The position numbers and the translations under genes were made by a program. A DNA stretch of 64,000 nucleotides from Meira nashicola (Eukaryota > Basidiomycota > Exobasidiomycetes > Exobasidiales > Brachybasidiaceae): the NCBI GenBank assembly GCA_001600355.1, contig BCJU01000004.1, forward strand, positions 1,054,001 to 1,118,000. Direction: 5' to 3'. Every line of letters begins with the position of its first letter. Within the stretch, counting starts at the first letter, position 1. Under the pieces are notes generated by a model that worked only from the letters and a program-made list of their open reading frames with translations, made no database searches and had not been told where the DNA came from. Below, piece by piece: positions 21,412 to 31,698 of this stretch.

Positions 21412-23532
21412 ATGCCATTGAATGTGGCAAACTTCAACCCTTATTCGCCCTTTTACAACACTTCTTCTACAAATGATCGTCTTCATCTTTTACGTCAAAA
21501 TGGAGGTTGTCCTTCTCATGCTTCATCTTATGCCTACTCTCACGCATCTAGATGGTCAGATGACATCGTGAAAAGGCTAGACAGGATCGATGTATTGGGT
21601 GGTAGCGATTCGGAAAACAATAATATTGGTCATACAGGATGTGTAAATGCTTTGACATGGTCTCAAAGCGGCGATTGTTTGGCTTCAGGTAGTGATGATA
21701 CAAGAGTGATTTTATGGAAGATGGGAAGTTCAGATAATTCACCATCTGCAATCAATCTTGAAACACCCGAAACTGCTCCACAATTAAACATGGCACAAGC
21801 TGAAGTGATCGAAACTGGTCATAGAGCAAACATATTTAGCGTTAAATGGGCACCAAATTCTTCTGATAAAAGATTATTCACTTGTGCAGGAGATTCAGAA
21901 ATGAGAGTTTTTGATTTAACTAGAGCATCTTCATTCACCAATGAACGTCTTTCATCAAAAAAGGAGTATAGATTATGGCACGAAGGACAAGGTGCATGTA
22001 CACATGTCTTACGATGTCATACCAGTCGTGCAAAACGTATTAGTACAGAGAATAGTCCTGATGTATTCTTGAGTTGTGCTGAAGATGGTGAAGTGCGACA
22101 AACGGATTTAAGAGTGCCGCATACATGCTCTAGATCCAAAGCTTATGGTCAAGGCTGTCCAAGACCGCTTGTACAATTTCAAATGGAATTATACTCTTTG
22201 TCAGTATCAAAAATGGAACCTTGGTTGTTTGCAGTTGCAGGTACAAACGATAAAGTGTATTTGCTTGACAGAAGGATGATTCCAAGATTACTTCGCAAAG
22301 AATGGGGTAGCGAATTGAATGAAGAAAGTGGAGACTTGACACATTGTGTACGTCGATTTAGTCGAGAATTGCCTGAATCAGAAGAGGATGAAGATGAACA
22401 AGCGGCCACAAGAAGGAGAAGAAGGTTTCAACGTGCCCATATCACTGCCGTCAAGATTGCCGAGACTAATAGCCGAGACATTCTTGCGAGTTATTCTGGA
22501 GATGGTTTGTATCGCTTTGATATGAATAAAGAACCAGGAGAAAAGCAATCTTCCAACACGTTCTCTACCAATAAACGTCGAAAGACATCGAGAAGTACGA
22601 CTCCGAGCGGATCTAATCCTATATGCATCCTACATGAATGTAGTAGCAAATGCTCAGCGTATCCTCCGGTAAATGCAGGTGAATTGAATTTCGTCGAAGA
22701 GAATGATGCAGATGACAGCAATGCAGATGAATCAAAGTCCATCGAAGAGAATGATGCAGATGACAGCAATGCAGATGAATCAAAGTCCATCGAAGAGAAT
22801 AACGCAGACGAAAGCGATGAAGAAGGTGACTATGATGAGATTTCTGATGGTCACGAAGAGATCTCATTGAGCTCATCGGACGTGTTACGGGCATATGCTC
22901 GGCAAGGTATGATTGATGAGGACGAAGACGACGAGGAAGATAGTGAGGAAGACGATGACGAGATGTACGATGAACTGGGTAATTCAAGTGAAGATGAAAG
23001 AATGGAAGACGTTCAAAGACGTGGTCTTAGTGGTGGTGATGCTGCGATTGTATATCCATCAAAGCGATTTTCAGGTCATGTGAATGTTGAAACGGTAAAA
23101 GATTGCGGTTTCCTCGGATCGAATGATGAATATGTTTGGAGCGGATCAGATTGTGGTCATTTCTTTATTTGGCGAAACGATGAAAGTGCAGAATTAGTAG
23201 GAATATGGAAAGGTGATGATAGTGTTGTGAATGTCTTAGCACAACATCCTACATTACCAATTTGTGCTGTTAGTGGAATTGATGATACTGTGAAATTGTT
23301 TGGTCCTTTAGGTTCTTCAAGAACGGATGATCAATCTTTCAATAAATTCAATCAAAGCGAGAGAATTTTACAAAGGAATGCGGAAAGAGCAAACGATTCA
23401 GGACCTTCAATGAGTTCACGTGGATTATTGCGTTTCTTAGCTCGCAATATGATGGCAAATGAAAATGGAGATGGTGCCCCTCGTCGGTTTCACGTCGACG
23501 AAGAAGAAGAGGATGACTGCGTAATTGCTTGA
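21412..23532 (+). CDS. WD40 protein, DCAF6/DCAF8-like (CUL4-DDB1 substrate receptor candidate)
   Basis: 706 residues, single exon. N-terminal WD40 repeats include GHTGCVNALTWSQSGDCLASGSDD, written here as GHTGCVNALTWSQSGDCL then ASGSDDTRVILW, and later GHRANIFSVKWAP. After a break by a very acidic low-complexity region (about 420-540), the propeller resumes with FSGHVNVETVKDCGFLGSND and YVWSGSDCGHFFIW, as in DCAF6/DCAF8/WDR42 proteins, which interrupt the beta-propeller in the same place. A 48-bp tandem repeat encodes part of the acidic region (see repeat). It may present substrates to a CUL4-DDB1 ligase; WDXR-type contacts were not checked. Confidence 0.85.
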   Translation: MPLNVANFNPYSPFYNTSSTNDRLHLLRQNGGCPSHASSYAYSHASRWSDDIVKRLDRIDVLGGSDSENNNIGHTGCVNALTWSQSGDCLASGSDDTRVILWKMGSSDNSPSAINLETPETAPQLNMAQAEVIETGHRANIFSVKWAPNSSDKRLFTCAGDSEMRVFDLTRASSFTNERLSSKKEYRLWHEGQGACTHVLRCHTSRAKRISTENSPDVFLSCAEDGEVRQTDLRVPHTCSRSKAYGQGCPRPLVQFQMELYSLSVSKMEPWLFAVAGTNDKVYLLDRRMIPRLLRKEWGSELNEESGDLTHCVRRFSRELPESEEDEDEQAATRRRRRFQRAHITAVKIAETNSRDILASYSGDGLYRFDMNKEPGEKQSSNTFSTNKRRKTSRSTTPSGSNPICILHECSSKCSAYPPVNAGELNFVEENDADDSNADESKSIEENDADDSNADESKSIEENNADESDEEGDYDEISDGHEEISLSSSDVLRAYARQGMIDEDEDDEEDSEEDDDEMYDELGNSSEDERMEDVQRRGLSGGDAAIVYPSKRFSGHVNVETVKDCGFLGSNDEYVWSGSDCGHFFIWRNDESAELVGIWKGDDSVVNVLAQHPTLPICAVSGIDDTVKLFGPLGSSRTDDQSFNKFNQSERILQRNAERANDSGPSMSSRGLLRFLARNMMANENGDGAPRRFHVDEEEEDDCVIA
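22694..22800 (+). repeat. 48-bp in-frame tandem repeat inside the WD40 gene
   Basis: Two near-identical 48-bp units (22694-22741 and 22742-22789) and a degenerate third start encode a 16-residue unit (SIEENDADDSNADESK-like). The unit length is a multiple of three, so copy-number change would keep the frame. Confidence 0.9.
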
Positions 23533-24254
23533 AGGAAGGTTTGCATTATCAAAGTCATTTTGTATAAATGTTTTCACATGAATTGTATTATTTACTATCA
23601 CCAATGAGTGACTTAAAGTGTCAATTGACCCCCAAAATCAAAACCAACGAAGAAGCCTCGACTTTGATGACATAAAAGTCTGCCGATAATATTTCTCCAG
23701 CCTTACACGCTTGCGCTGCGCAAGCTAGGCTATATCATCAGTGCGGGGAAATTCAAAAATGAAATTAAGATAAAATAGGGGCTTATGCAAATCTTGTTGT
23801 TCGTTAAGAAATAAAGGCTTAGCGTCTTAAAAGGCATGCATGCAACTTTTTGTTCTCGAGCTTTTTGAGCGTGAGCTTTAGCGTCAACCCGTCTTCACCC
23901 CTGAGCGTGCCGAACACTGTTAAAAAACTGAATCTGATCACGGCCAACAGGAATTACAAACAGCCACATTTTCACTGCAATGTTTTGGCTAGAGCAAATC
24001 AATGTGCCTTTAATTGCTCACTAGGGCATGTGCCTTCCTTATACTTATTTATGTATTCACTGTCTAAATTTAGATCAAAGTATGGAAAATGCTCCAGATT
24101 GTTGTATGTGTGTTATACTTTATCTTTATACCTTAACACCATCATACCCTTTATTTAACGACTTTTTACGACCTTTACGACTTTTGTTTAACGAATACTC
24201 TAATATATCCCCAAACCTCTACACCCCAAACAAACAACAAATAAATTCATCAAA
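23533..24254. other. Intergenic region with a perfect 8-bp-arm palindrome
   Basis: 722 bases between co-oriented genes. At 23709-23725 lies GCTTGCGCTGCGCAAGC, an inverted repeat with 8-bp arms and one central base. The last 100 bases before the next start are A/C-rich (accccaaacaaacaac), typical of a fungal 5' UTR. No other gene recognised. Confidence 0.6.
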
Positions 24255-24822
24255 ATGGTGAGTCTAAATGGATGACAAAATTTGTTGAATTAAAAGCTGA
24301 CATTTCTCGCCAACTGATCTTTAGGGTATCGTCTGTTCATGTTTCGCAAGTACATTCTTGCTTATCGGTGAAATCTTTTCAACTTTATTCTTAGCCGTAG
24401 GAGAAGTAGGAGCAATCTTGGTTCGCGGTTTGTTTAGCTTAATCGTCGGTTTATGTGACGTCTTAGCAGCATGTGCTTGCTGTTGTCAAGTACCCTTCAG
24501 TGAAAGGCCAGACAGAAACGGGTACACATATACAACTATGGCTTTACGATCAGACAATCTTGCTGATAAACCAAAGTTTAGCAGTAAAGCATTTGCCAAA
24601 GTATCGAAAAACAAATTGTTCGCTTTACCAGCTGGAGTGAAGAGCAAGAGCAAAACTCCAAAAGCTCTTCCTGCTGATACAACAGAAGGAGACGAGACAA
24701 AGGTCTCTACCGAATCTGTCGAAGAGAAAGCACCAGAAGCAGTAACACCTGCTGCTGCACCCGCTCAAAATGGCTGGTTTGGTGGCTGGTTCGGTGGATC
24801 TGCAACTGCAACAGCTGCTTAA
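24255..24822 (+). CDS. Small acylated membrane-associated protein with ATG-only first exon
   Basis: 166 residues. Coding exon 1 is only the ATG (24255..24257); a 67-nt GTGAGT...TTTAG intron (24258..24324) follows, with a CTGAC branch site; exon 2 is 24325..24822. Without splicing the frame stops after six codons. The spliced start MGIVCSCF is a strong N-myristoylation site with palmitoylatable cysteines. Residues about 8-60 are hydrophobic and Cys-rich, ending ACACCCQ. The rest is hydrophilic (Lys/Ser, then Glu/Ala) and ends NGWFGGWFGGSATATAA. Likely anchored to the cytosolic face of a membrane. Similar small proteins starting MGxxxSC with a hydrophobic stretch are common in fungi, but I know no assigned function. 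Convergent with proteasome beta6. Confidence 0.82.
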
Positions 24823-24963
24823 TTCATTAAATTACCGCGTCTGCGTGTCCCTAGACATTGTGTATACTCTTTTCCCATACAATACCATTTTATCGACTTT
24901 TGCCGCAACGATGACCAATTATCGTGATAGATATTACATTAATAGAGAGTAAAAAAGATACAT

Positions 24964-25806
24964 CTAATCCTTCTTCAATTCCTTACGAATGACAACAACG
25001 GCTTGCTCTTCTTGATCGTCTTCTCCGCCCAATGCTTCTACTGCGCCCCATGACTGCAGATCTGTCGAGATCGCTGATCCTGCTTGTGCCGTTTGACCTT
25101 CAACTGGTGGTGTACGCACAACAAACATCTCTAGTCCATCTCCCACTTCGATGTGTCTCTCTGTTGCTCCAGTGAAACTGTCCATGACTAGCTTCAAGAC
25201 TTCGTCTAATTTCATCGTTCCTGGTTCGGGTACCTTACGTTGTGGTGTCGAAAGTTGATTCTTGAACATAACTTGACTGTCCAAGAAAGGTTGTAGTAAA
25301 CTTTGAGCAGCACCTGCAGCACGGCAGAATTCACGCTCATAACTACCAACAGGATCGAAACTGTACACGGCACCTTTTCCCTGCTCATCTAAACCGCCCA
25401 AAATATTATAGACGTAGTATGGGAAGAATCTCTTTCCATACAAGATTGTCGAAATCATTCTTGCGATTCCTCCGATTGGCATACTACTTCCATGTGCATG
25501 TCTGTACATCTCCAATCGCTGTTTAATACGAGAGACTAAGGCTTCTGCATCGGCCGCAAAGCCGTTTGTGGCCAAAGTGGCACGATCTGTTAAACGGAAT
25601 ACTTTTGGTTTATATCTTGTTTGAATTTGATATCCTTCACTTTGACGGGTATCGCCAGCAATCACACAAAAATCCGTACCTGCGATTGCCATGATTGATC
25701 CACCGTTTTCTGTGTATGGATTAAAAGATCTTTGTTGGATGCCATGCGCATTTGGAGCCATTGCACCAGATGGCATCATGCGTTGATCTACGAGTGATAC
25801 GACCAT
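24964..25806 (-). CDS. PRE7: 20S proteasome subunit beta6 (PSMB1/Pre7)
   Basis: Non-catalytic beta subunit of the 20S core particle. 280 residues, no intron. The family string is intact: FNPYTENGGSIMAIAGTDF, AGDTRQSEGYQIQTR, LATNGFAADAEALV, YGKRFFPYYVYNILGGLDE, GAVYSFDPVGSYER and the C-terminal MDSFTGATERHIEVGDGLE. As expected for beta6, there is no catalytic Thr-1 arrangement. A short Glu/Asp-rich C-terminal tail extends beyond the core fold. Divergent from the gene at 26119, with about 312 bases for both promoters. Confidence 0.95.
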   Translation of the reverse strand: MVVSLVDQRMMPSGAMAPNAHGIQQRSFNPYTENGGSIMAIAGTDFCVIAGDTRQSEGYQIQTRYKPKVFRLTDRATLATNGFAADAEALVSRIKQRLEMYRHAHGSSMPIGGIARMISTILYGKRFFPYYVYNILGGLDEQGKGAVYSFDPVGSYEREFCRAAGAAQSLLQPFLDSQVMFKNQLSTPQRKVPEPGTMKLDEVLKLVMDSFTGATERHIEVGDGLEMFVVRTPPVEGQTAQAGSAISTDLQSWGAVEALGGEDDQEEQAVVVIRKELKKD

Positions 25807-26118
25807 TATTGTTGATATAGATCGTAGGTGAAGTAGAGAAGCTGTTCGTGGTTACGAAGTCTCTTGTTACAACTTCTGCTCAAGTTACGCGTCCTTGATT
25901 TTAGGGCGAAAAGGGACGTGCGCGTAAAGTCCCCAGGCTTGCTGATGAAAAAAGGATAATTCTAAACGGGGGAAAGATTCTTTAGGCTAATCTTCTTTTT
26001 TATTCGGAAGTACGCTTCAGTGGAGTTTGGAAAAAAATTCTGAAATCATACATGTTGACACCATCACCACAATCGAACACAATGAGGTATCTTGAGTGAA
26101 TGAGATACGATCCGGTAT
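25807..26118. other. Divergent promoter region
   Basis: 312 bases between proteasome beta6 (minus) and the Rpr2/Snm1-like gene (plus). I found no convincing motif in it. Confidence 0.45.
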
Positions 26119-27219
26119 ATGGATACAATGATTTCAGATCGTCAAGTGCAGGATGATACAGTACCAAAGCATGATCAAGCCGCATTGCATCATGATAAAA
26201 CCAGTCGATTACTCGTTGCTTTGGGACATGGTCACTTAGGTGCTCATCAATCTGTGCGATTTTCTCAAACGCTACAAGTACCAACGAGCCAGTCCCTTTC
26301 GCAAAGAAAGTCTCTATTTGAAAGCCCAATCGATCGTTTTACTCGACCATTACCAGTCGAAAAAGGTTTGCAAAAGCGACAGTCAAGCAACGTAATATTA
26401 GCTTCAGCTTCAAATGTTTCAGCTGATAAAGGCAATGGTCAAACGTATCCTTCTCTTAGCCATGCTTTACCAGAATGGTATGAGGCTCAAAACCCGCATT
26501 GTTCAGCTTGTTGTGTGCCTCTATTGATCGGCATAAATGCAAATTTTGACCCTGCTCGTAGAGGTTTGGTATGTGCAGCCTGTGGCTCTGGCTCGCCGAT
26601 GGGAATACCTGATACAGAGTCAAAGAAAGGATTAAGATCAATGCGAGTAAGAAAGAATGTTAGAGGAAAAGTTGAAGGAAGGAAAACAGCCCTTCTTGGT
26701 CAAGTCTCTAAAAAAGCTCGCATTGAACCTGAAGTCTCTCAAGAGACCGATGTTGAAGAGGACAAAGCTTTATCATCCCAGCAAAAGATACACAAGCCAG
26801 AGCAACCTGTGAAAGTGAAAGCTGTTGAGGTCAATCAATCAAATTCTGCCTCGCTAGATGCAAGAATGAAACAGAAGAAAAAGGACAAGAAAGGCTCTCA
26901 ATCGGCGAGTATAGATATAGAACAATCAATCCCCCATCCAGTGAAATTGAATAAAAAGTCTCAACAAGAACAACAAGCGCCAGAAATTCGGACTCCCGCA
27001 AAAGAGACAAATATACCCAACAAGGTGAGCACACAAATTCGACAGCCATCATCGATCTCAAAACCACATGATATGAAAGCGAAAGGAAACGACAAACAAG
27101 CATTACGCAATATGCTAGCGGCCAACAAAAAGAAAAAAGATGATGCAGGCAAAGCATCGGGCTCAAAAACAAAATCCTCCAATTCTTCTGGTTTGCAAAG
27201 CTTCCTCGATAGTCTGTAA
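26119..27219 (+). CDS. Probable RNase P/MRP subunit, Rpr2/Rpp21/Snm1-like zinc protein
   Basis: 366 residues, tentative call. A helical N-terminal part (LVALGHGHLGAHQSVRFS) is followed by a Ser-rich linker and a four-Cys zinc motif: HCSACCVPLLIGIN, then LVCAACGSG about 25 residues later. This pattern (CxxC, P-L-x-G, CxxC) resembles the rubredoxin-like site of Rpr2/Rpp21/Snm1 proteins, which bind the RNA of RNase P or MRP. Lys-rich regions after the zinc motif suit an RNA-binding nuclear protein. A second ATG at codon 4 is an alternative start. It converges on the phosphatase gene with 210 bases between. Confidence 0.6.
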   Translation: MDTMISDRQVQDDTVPKHDQAALHHDKTSRLLVALGHGHLGAHQSVRFSQTLQVPTSQSLSQRKSLFESPIDRFTRPLPVEKGLQKRQSSNVILASASNVSADKGNGQTYPSLSHALPEWYEAQNPHCSACCVPLLIGINANFDPARRGLVCAACGSGSPMGIPDTESKKGLRSMRVRKNVRGKVEGRKTALLGQVSKKARIEPEVSQETDVEEDKALSSQQKIHKPEQPVKVKAVEVNQSNSASLDARMKQKKKDKKGSQSASIDIEQSIPHPVKLNKKSQQEQQAPEIRTPAKETNIPNKVSTQIRQPSSISKPHDMKAKGNDKQALRNMLAANKKKKDDAGKASGSKTKSSNSSGLQSFLDSL

Positions 27220-27429
27220 TAATAATTGTATTGTATTTGTATCATAGTTATACTTTCGCAATTGCTCAATAAAAAATTAATTTAAGCTTCGTCTATTGTA
27301 CATCCGTAATTCGTCAAAAATAAAAAAGTCTTTAATGTGTACATCTAAGGAGAATTCTTTTGTTGAATTTCTACTGAAAAAATAGTGCAAGGCGGTCAAT
27401 CTTCTGGTTTGCTTTAAAATAATTTGTTT

Positions 27430-30204
27430 TCATAATTGTGCTCTTTCTGCTTTGACCTCTTCTTGTGCTGGTTCATCCTTCTGTTCTCCTTCTGTTTCAA
27501 ATACCAGTCCGTCCCTTTCACCAACAAGGCAAACCAAAACGGAGATGTCATCGTGCTTACCTCCAACGTAATTCAAACCTTCTTCCATTGCACGTTGTTG
27601 GAACGGACTGCTGATCGCTCGACTATCTTCAGATACAGCTTTTGCGCGACTACAAAGTGCCTCTGATACCATTTGAGGAGAGAAATTACTGGCATCGATC
27701 TTGACTTCTTCTTGTTCTCCTTCTGCATTGGTTTGCAATGGCGGCAAGAATCGAATCACTTCTTCGATAATATCTTCGTCGAACAAATTGTCCATCAATC
27801 CGTCCGATCCAACAACGATAATATCTCCAGCTTTCACACGGACCGTCCATCTACCTGCATCCCTTCTAGGTTCATCCCAATCAGGCTCAACGTCATCAGC
27901 ACTTTGTCGATCAGGTGTAACAGGCGGAGCCGTATCGTTTCTACTCCTGCTACCAGGACTTTGTTGTGCTTTTGCTGCGCCTCGATCTTCTTCTACTGCA
28001 TCGTAATCTTCCATTGCCCCACTTGCAACTTCTCCTTCCGCTGCTGCACGATCACGATTTTGCGATGCCATAACATGCTTTTTGATCGTATCTGTCGTAT
28101 CACCCATCATTCCAAGTTGAACGGGGAAATTGAAGCTATGCTGCTGCTCTGTACTACGGAACATCATTTCACCTCCACGGATGATCATCAAAACACAATC
28201 TCCCATATTTGCAATGCGTAATTCCTCTCCTCTCAGAATTCCAATTAATGCAGTCGAAGAGCCCAAAATACCTTCTCTCCTTGAAGCTCTTACACATCTT
28301 TCCCATGCTCGATGCATTACTTCTACAGCATCAACAGATGCCCATGCCTTTAGAAGGCTACCATTATCAGCTGCAAGCTCAGATGCACTTAGTCCATCAT
28401 AACGTGAAAGTTCAACAGCGCAAAAGTGCATCAACAATCTTGAAAATAGAGCAGGGTCCGCACCTGGCCTTGATGCCCATCCACCAACACCATCAGCGAC
28501 ACCTAAAGCATCAGGTCGTAAAAAGTATGCATCTTCTCCGACCTGCACGCTTCGTAGGCGCTCCTTAATGACCCTTCCATCAGGTCCCCGGATCGTCATC
28601 CTGTGCACGTCTGTTTTTGAATCGGTATCTGTTTTGCTTGCTTCGATAAAGTGTTGTTGTACTTCATATCCTTCTGCTGTACTACCGCCTGCCAGAGCTG
28701 CTTGCAGAGCATCATTACCTCTAAACGGTCTAAATTCGGATGTATTTGCAGCAGAAGCAGGAACACTTTGAGATCCTGCAAGGAACTCAGCGGCTGCTGC
28801 CAGCATATCTGTAGCTGCTCTTACTTTACTTGTTGGAACAACATCACGACTTGGGGTTGTTCGTTCTCCTTTCCCATTAAAGCCCGAAGAAGATGCTTTA
28901 CGAATAGAAGATAAAGGATGTCTTTTTGGAATTCCATATGCACCATGCTCGAACATAAACTCGTGATCTTTGGTCGATCGAGGAAGTCTAAATGTCTTTG
29001 CCCAATGATCTGTAGAGCCAGAAGAAGATGAAGCCTGAGGTGGTAAAGAACTGGAAGATCCTTGTGGCGGAGTCGCTGATGATGTAGAGGCTAAGTACTG
29101 TAGCTCGGCCGCTTTACTGCTACCTCCGTCTCCTGCTGTGTTTGAGGAAATACTCGATTCAGCGCTGGTTGTAACGGCAAATTTGGCTCGTGGTCCATTG
29201 ACATCTGGAATATTTGATCGGAATCCTACTTGATCTCTTGAGCGTTCGGACGAAGGACCTGGACTAGGACTGGGCGAATGTGAGGGAGATGTTTCGGGTA
29301 ATACCTTGTTTGTATCAAAGAACGTCGACGAATCGTGAAAAGGTCGAGTTTCGGCACGCTCTTCTGAAATGCCATCAAATTGTTTGGATCTCCTCTTACC
29401 GATATGTTGATTATGCTCTTGTGCCTCGCTCTGCGACTTCAGTAGATGCCTTTGCTGAGATTTCATCAACTTTGTCATCAGCTCGTAAAAGCTATCGATC
29501 GAGCGATCATCTTCAACTGAAGCATTTATCTGCTCGATACTTTTACCCTTCCCTTTGACGAGACTATTTGAGTCTCTTGTACTTTCGCTTACATCAAAGA
29601 GAAGTCTATTTTGCTTCTTTGATCTTATTTTCGATGAAGATGCAACCTTTCCTGAAATAAATGCGTTCTCATCGTTTGGATTATACGTATTACTTTGTGT
29701 TTGCGCTTGCGCTTGAACTTGTGGCCATACATGGAGATTTCTAGTGGTAGGATGTGAAAATGAAAGTGACAAAGGCACGCCATTTCGCATCACAGAATTG
29801 TTGATGACATTATTGGATGACGAAAAGAGCGAGTTCAATGATAATGGGAAGTTGAAAGCGGGTAAGGACATATAGTTCGATAAATTTGATAAAGACGAAA
29901 TTTCTTCAATTTGCTGATATTGCTGTTGCTGTTGCCTCTCATACACTCTTACCACTGCTGCAGGTTGTGGACCATGATAAGGTGCACTTACGGCACCCAT
30001 CAAAGCCAACTCACTGGCATCAGCTCCACTTGTCGAACCTGCAATTTCATTCTGTCTTGCACTTTCCGATCGTTGTGCGTAATGGCCTCTTCTCTTGTGA
30101 TCAGCAATGGTCGAATTGTGACTCTTTGATGCCAGAACTGCTGTTGATCGACCAGATGATGTTGTTGCCCTTGTCAATATCGTATGATTTGGTAACTTCG
30201 ACAT
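27430..30204 (-). CDS. PTC7: PP2C-type protein phosphatase, PTC7/PPTC7-like
   Basis: Metal-dependent Ser/Thr phosphatase; Ptc7 acts in mitochondria on coenzyme Q biosynthesis proteins. 924 residues from the ATG at 30204. Residues 1-40 are Thr/Ser/Arg/Lys-rich without acids, a possible mitochondrial leader. About 500 residues of Ser/Gln-rich low complexity follow (RQQQQQYQQIEE; SHSPSPSPGPSSERSR). The catalytic domain occupies about 540-900: GVADGVGGWASRPGADPALF, GSSTALIGIL, RIANMGDCVLMIIRGGEM, GDIIVVGSDGLMDNLFD and the final YVGGKHDDISVLVC, which supplies metal-binding aspartates. An acidic insertion lies between the GDC and GSDG motifs. The long N-terminus is unusual for Ptc7 (yeast about 340 residues), so location is inferred. 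Confidence 0.87.
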   Translation of the reverse strand: MSKLPNHTILTRATTSSGRSTAVLASKSHNSTIADHKRRGHYAQRSESARQNEIAGSTSGADASELALMGAVSAPYHGPQPAAVVRVYERQQQQQYQQIEEISSLSNLSNYMSLPAFNFPLSLNSLFSSSNNVINNSVMRNGVPLSLSFSHPTTRNLHVWPQVQAQAQTQSNTYNPNDENAFISGKVASSSKIRSKKQNRLLFDVSESTRDSNSLVKGKGKSIEQINASVEDDRSIDSFYELMTKLMKSQQRHLLKSQSEAQEHNQHIGKRRSKQFDGISEERAETRPFHDSSTFFDTNKVLPETSPSHSPSPSPGPSSERSRDQVGFRSNIPDVNGPRAKFAVTTSAESSISSNTAGDGGSSKAAELQYLASTSSATPPQGSSSSLPPQASSSSGSTDHWAKTFRLPRSTKDHEFMFEHGAYGIPKRHPLSSIRKASSSGFNGKGERTTPSRDVVPTSKVRAATDMLAAAAEFLAGSQSVPASAANTSEFRPFRGNDALQAALAGGSTAEGYEVQQHFIEASKTDTDSKTDVHRMTIRGPDGRVIKERLRSVQVGEDAYFLRPDALGVADGVGGWASRPGADPALFSRLLMHFCAVELSRYDGLSASELAADNGSLLKAWASVDAVEVMHRAWERCVRASRREGILGSSTALIGILRGEELRIANMGDCVLMIIRGGEMMFRSTEQQHSFNFPVQLGMMGDTTDTIKKHVMASQNRDRAAAEGEVASGAMEDYDAVEEDRGAAKAQQSPGSRSRNDTAPPVTPDRQSADDVEPDWDEPRRDAGRWTVRVKAGDIIVVGSDGLMDNLFDEDIIEEVIRFLPPLQTNAEGEQEEVKIDASNFSPQMVSEALCSRAKAVSEDSRAISSPFQQRAMEEGLNYVGGKHDDISVLVCLVGERDGLVFETEGEQKDEPAQEEVKAERAQL

Positions 30205-31698
30205 CCTCTTCAAATATTCGATGGACGAGGCCGAGAGAGAGAGTCGATCAAATGCTTCGCATGCAAAAAGTTGTTTTTATATAATTATTGACATATGCCA
30301 GTTGAAGGCGGCGGTCAACAATTATTCTTATCAAGAATATTAATGTAGAAATATTCAAAAGATGAGAAAAATTCAATTGATCCTTAGCGAGCCGATATGG
30401 CGATGGAATGTATGTAGACTACGCCCGCAATTCAAAACGCGAATAAGGAACGGCCTATTTTAATAGGCGCCGGGTACTTTACGCCCTTGCTCCTTACTGT
30501 ATTTGAGACTTTACTGTGAGGATGATTCGCTTTTCTCGTTGTTTGGAATGACGTTTGTGGATCTGATGTAGAAAAATTGATGAGAATCTTTAATCCAATC
30601 ACACAATCAAAATATGTAACAAAACAAAAGGTTCACCAAAGCCTTACGCTTCAATCGACCAATTCCGTATTTACCCAGGACAGATTAGGTACCTCCTCTG
30701 CATATATTTTGAGTATCGATCTTGCTGAATTTCTGAGTTCTGACGCGCTAAACTGTATGCATGCATCAGGTTCTCAAGTTCCGGTCATTGTCTGTCTGCG
30801 TTTGATTAAGGCATTACGCCGGCGCCTCTATAGAGATTGTATGTAGTAACCCTTTTTGTAAATGTACCGAAAAGGTTCATGAACGCGTTCCCCCGCTTTT
30901 TTTTTCGACAGGGCGAGATGAAGAAGATAAGAGCTTCACCCTTTTTGTCGAACGCCATTTTCGCAAAAGATCGAGGCGCTTAAATACCGCCAGACAAGGC
31001 GGAGGGCGAAAAATAGTGGAATATAAGAAAAACATTCATTGACAATGTCTGCAAATGGTAATCTACATCAATTATTTGAGGTGAATCAAACTCAAATTCT
31101 TTCTAAGATATATGTAATGCGGATTTTTTTGCCATCAATTTTGCTCTATCCTGCGGGGATCCGCTTCGTTCACATGACATCCTTCGTCAATAAGGAGCGA
31201 GTCTATAATTGGCATCATCATGACAGCTTTTTCCAATTTGCAATTTGAGTCGCATGTTTGCCGAATTCAATGCATACGATATGTGGATAGAATGACAGGA
31301 GTCCTTGACGGCTAATCAGGGTTAGATTATACTCTTAACCCTGGTTTATGAAAATCCTTCTATATTCATTGATTGCTAAGTGCTTCTCCTGTAAAAAAGA
31401 GCAAAAAAAGAATGATATAAATTAGAACTGCAGCACCCAGAATTCCCGCGTGGTCCCCCACCGCAGTACTGACTAGGCGATACCTTGCTTGACTTTGCAG
31501 ATCGGACGGGATGCAGTACTTTAAAGGTTCTATGGCCGCAGATAAGTGGATGGTGTTGCAGTACAATAATAATTCAACCCGCTAAATTCTTAATCTTGTT
31601 TGCTTACGCGCCTTCACATTTTCGTGTTTATGAATGTATGCACATTTACTCGTCACTTCACATCCTTGTGTACGGTCACTACATCAATAAGGTCGAAA
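30205..31698. other. Long divergent intergenic region
   Basis: 1.49 kb between outward-reading genes. It contains a palindrome GCCTATTTTAATAGGC at 30453-30468 and a GCATGCATGC-like run near 30757. The open frame at 30577-30846 has no recognisable features and I do not call it. Confidence 0.5.

Noticed and set aside
26000..26329. Minus-strand 109-codon frame
   Set aside because: Overlaps the promoter and first exon of the Rpr2/Snm1-like gene; no domain or signal.
30577..30846. 89-codon frame between the phosphatase and EVE genes
   Set aside because: No domain, signal peptide or plausible codon pattern; likely chance.
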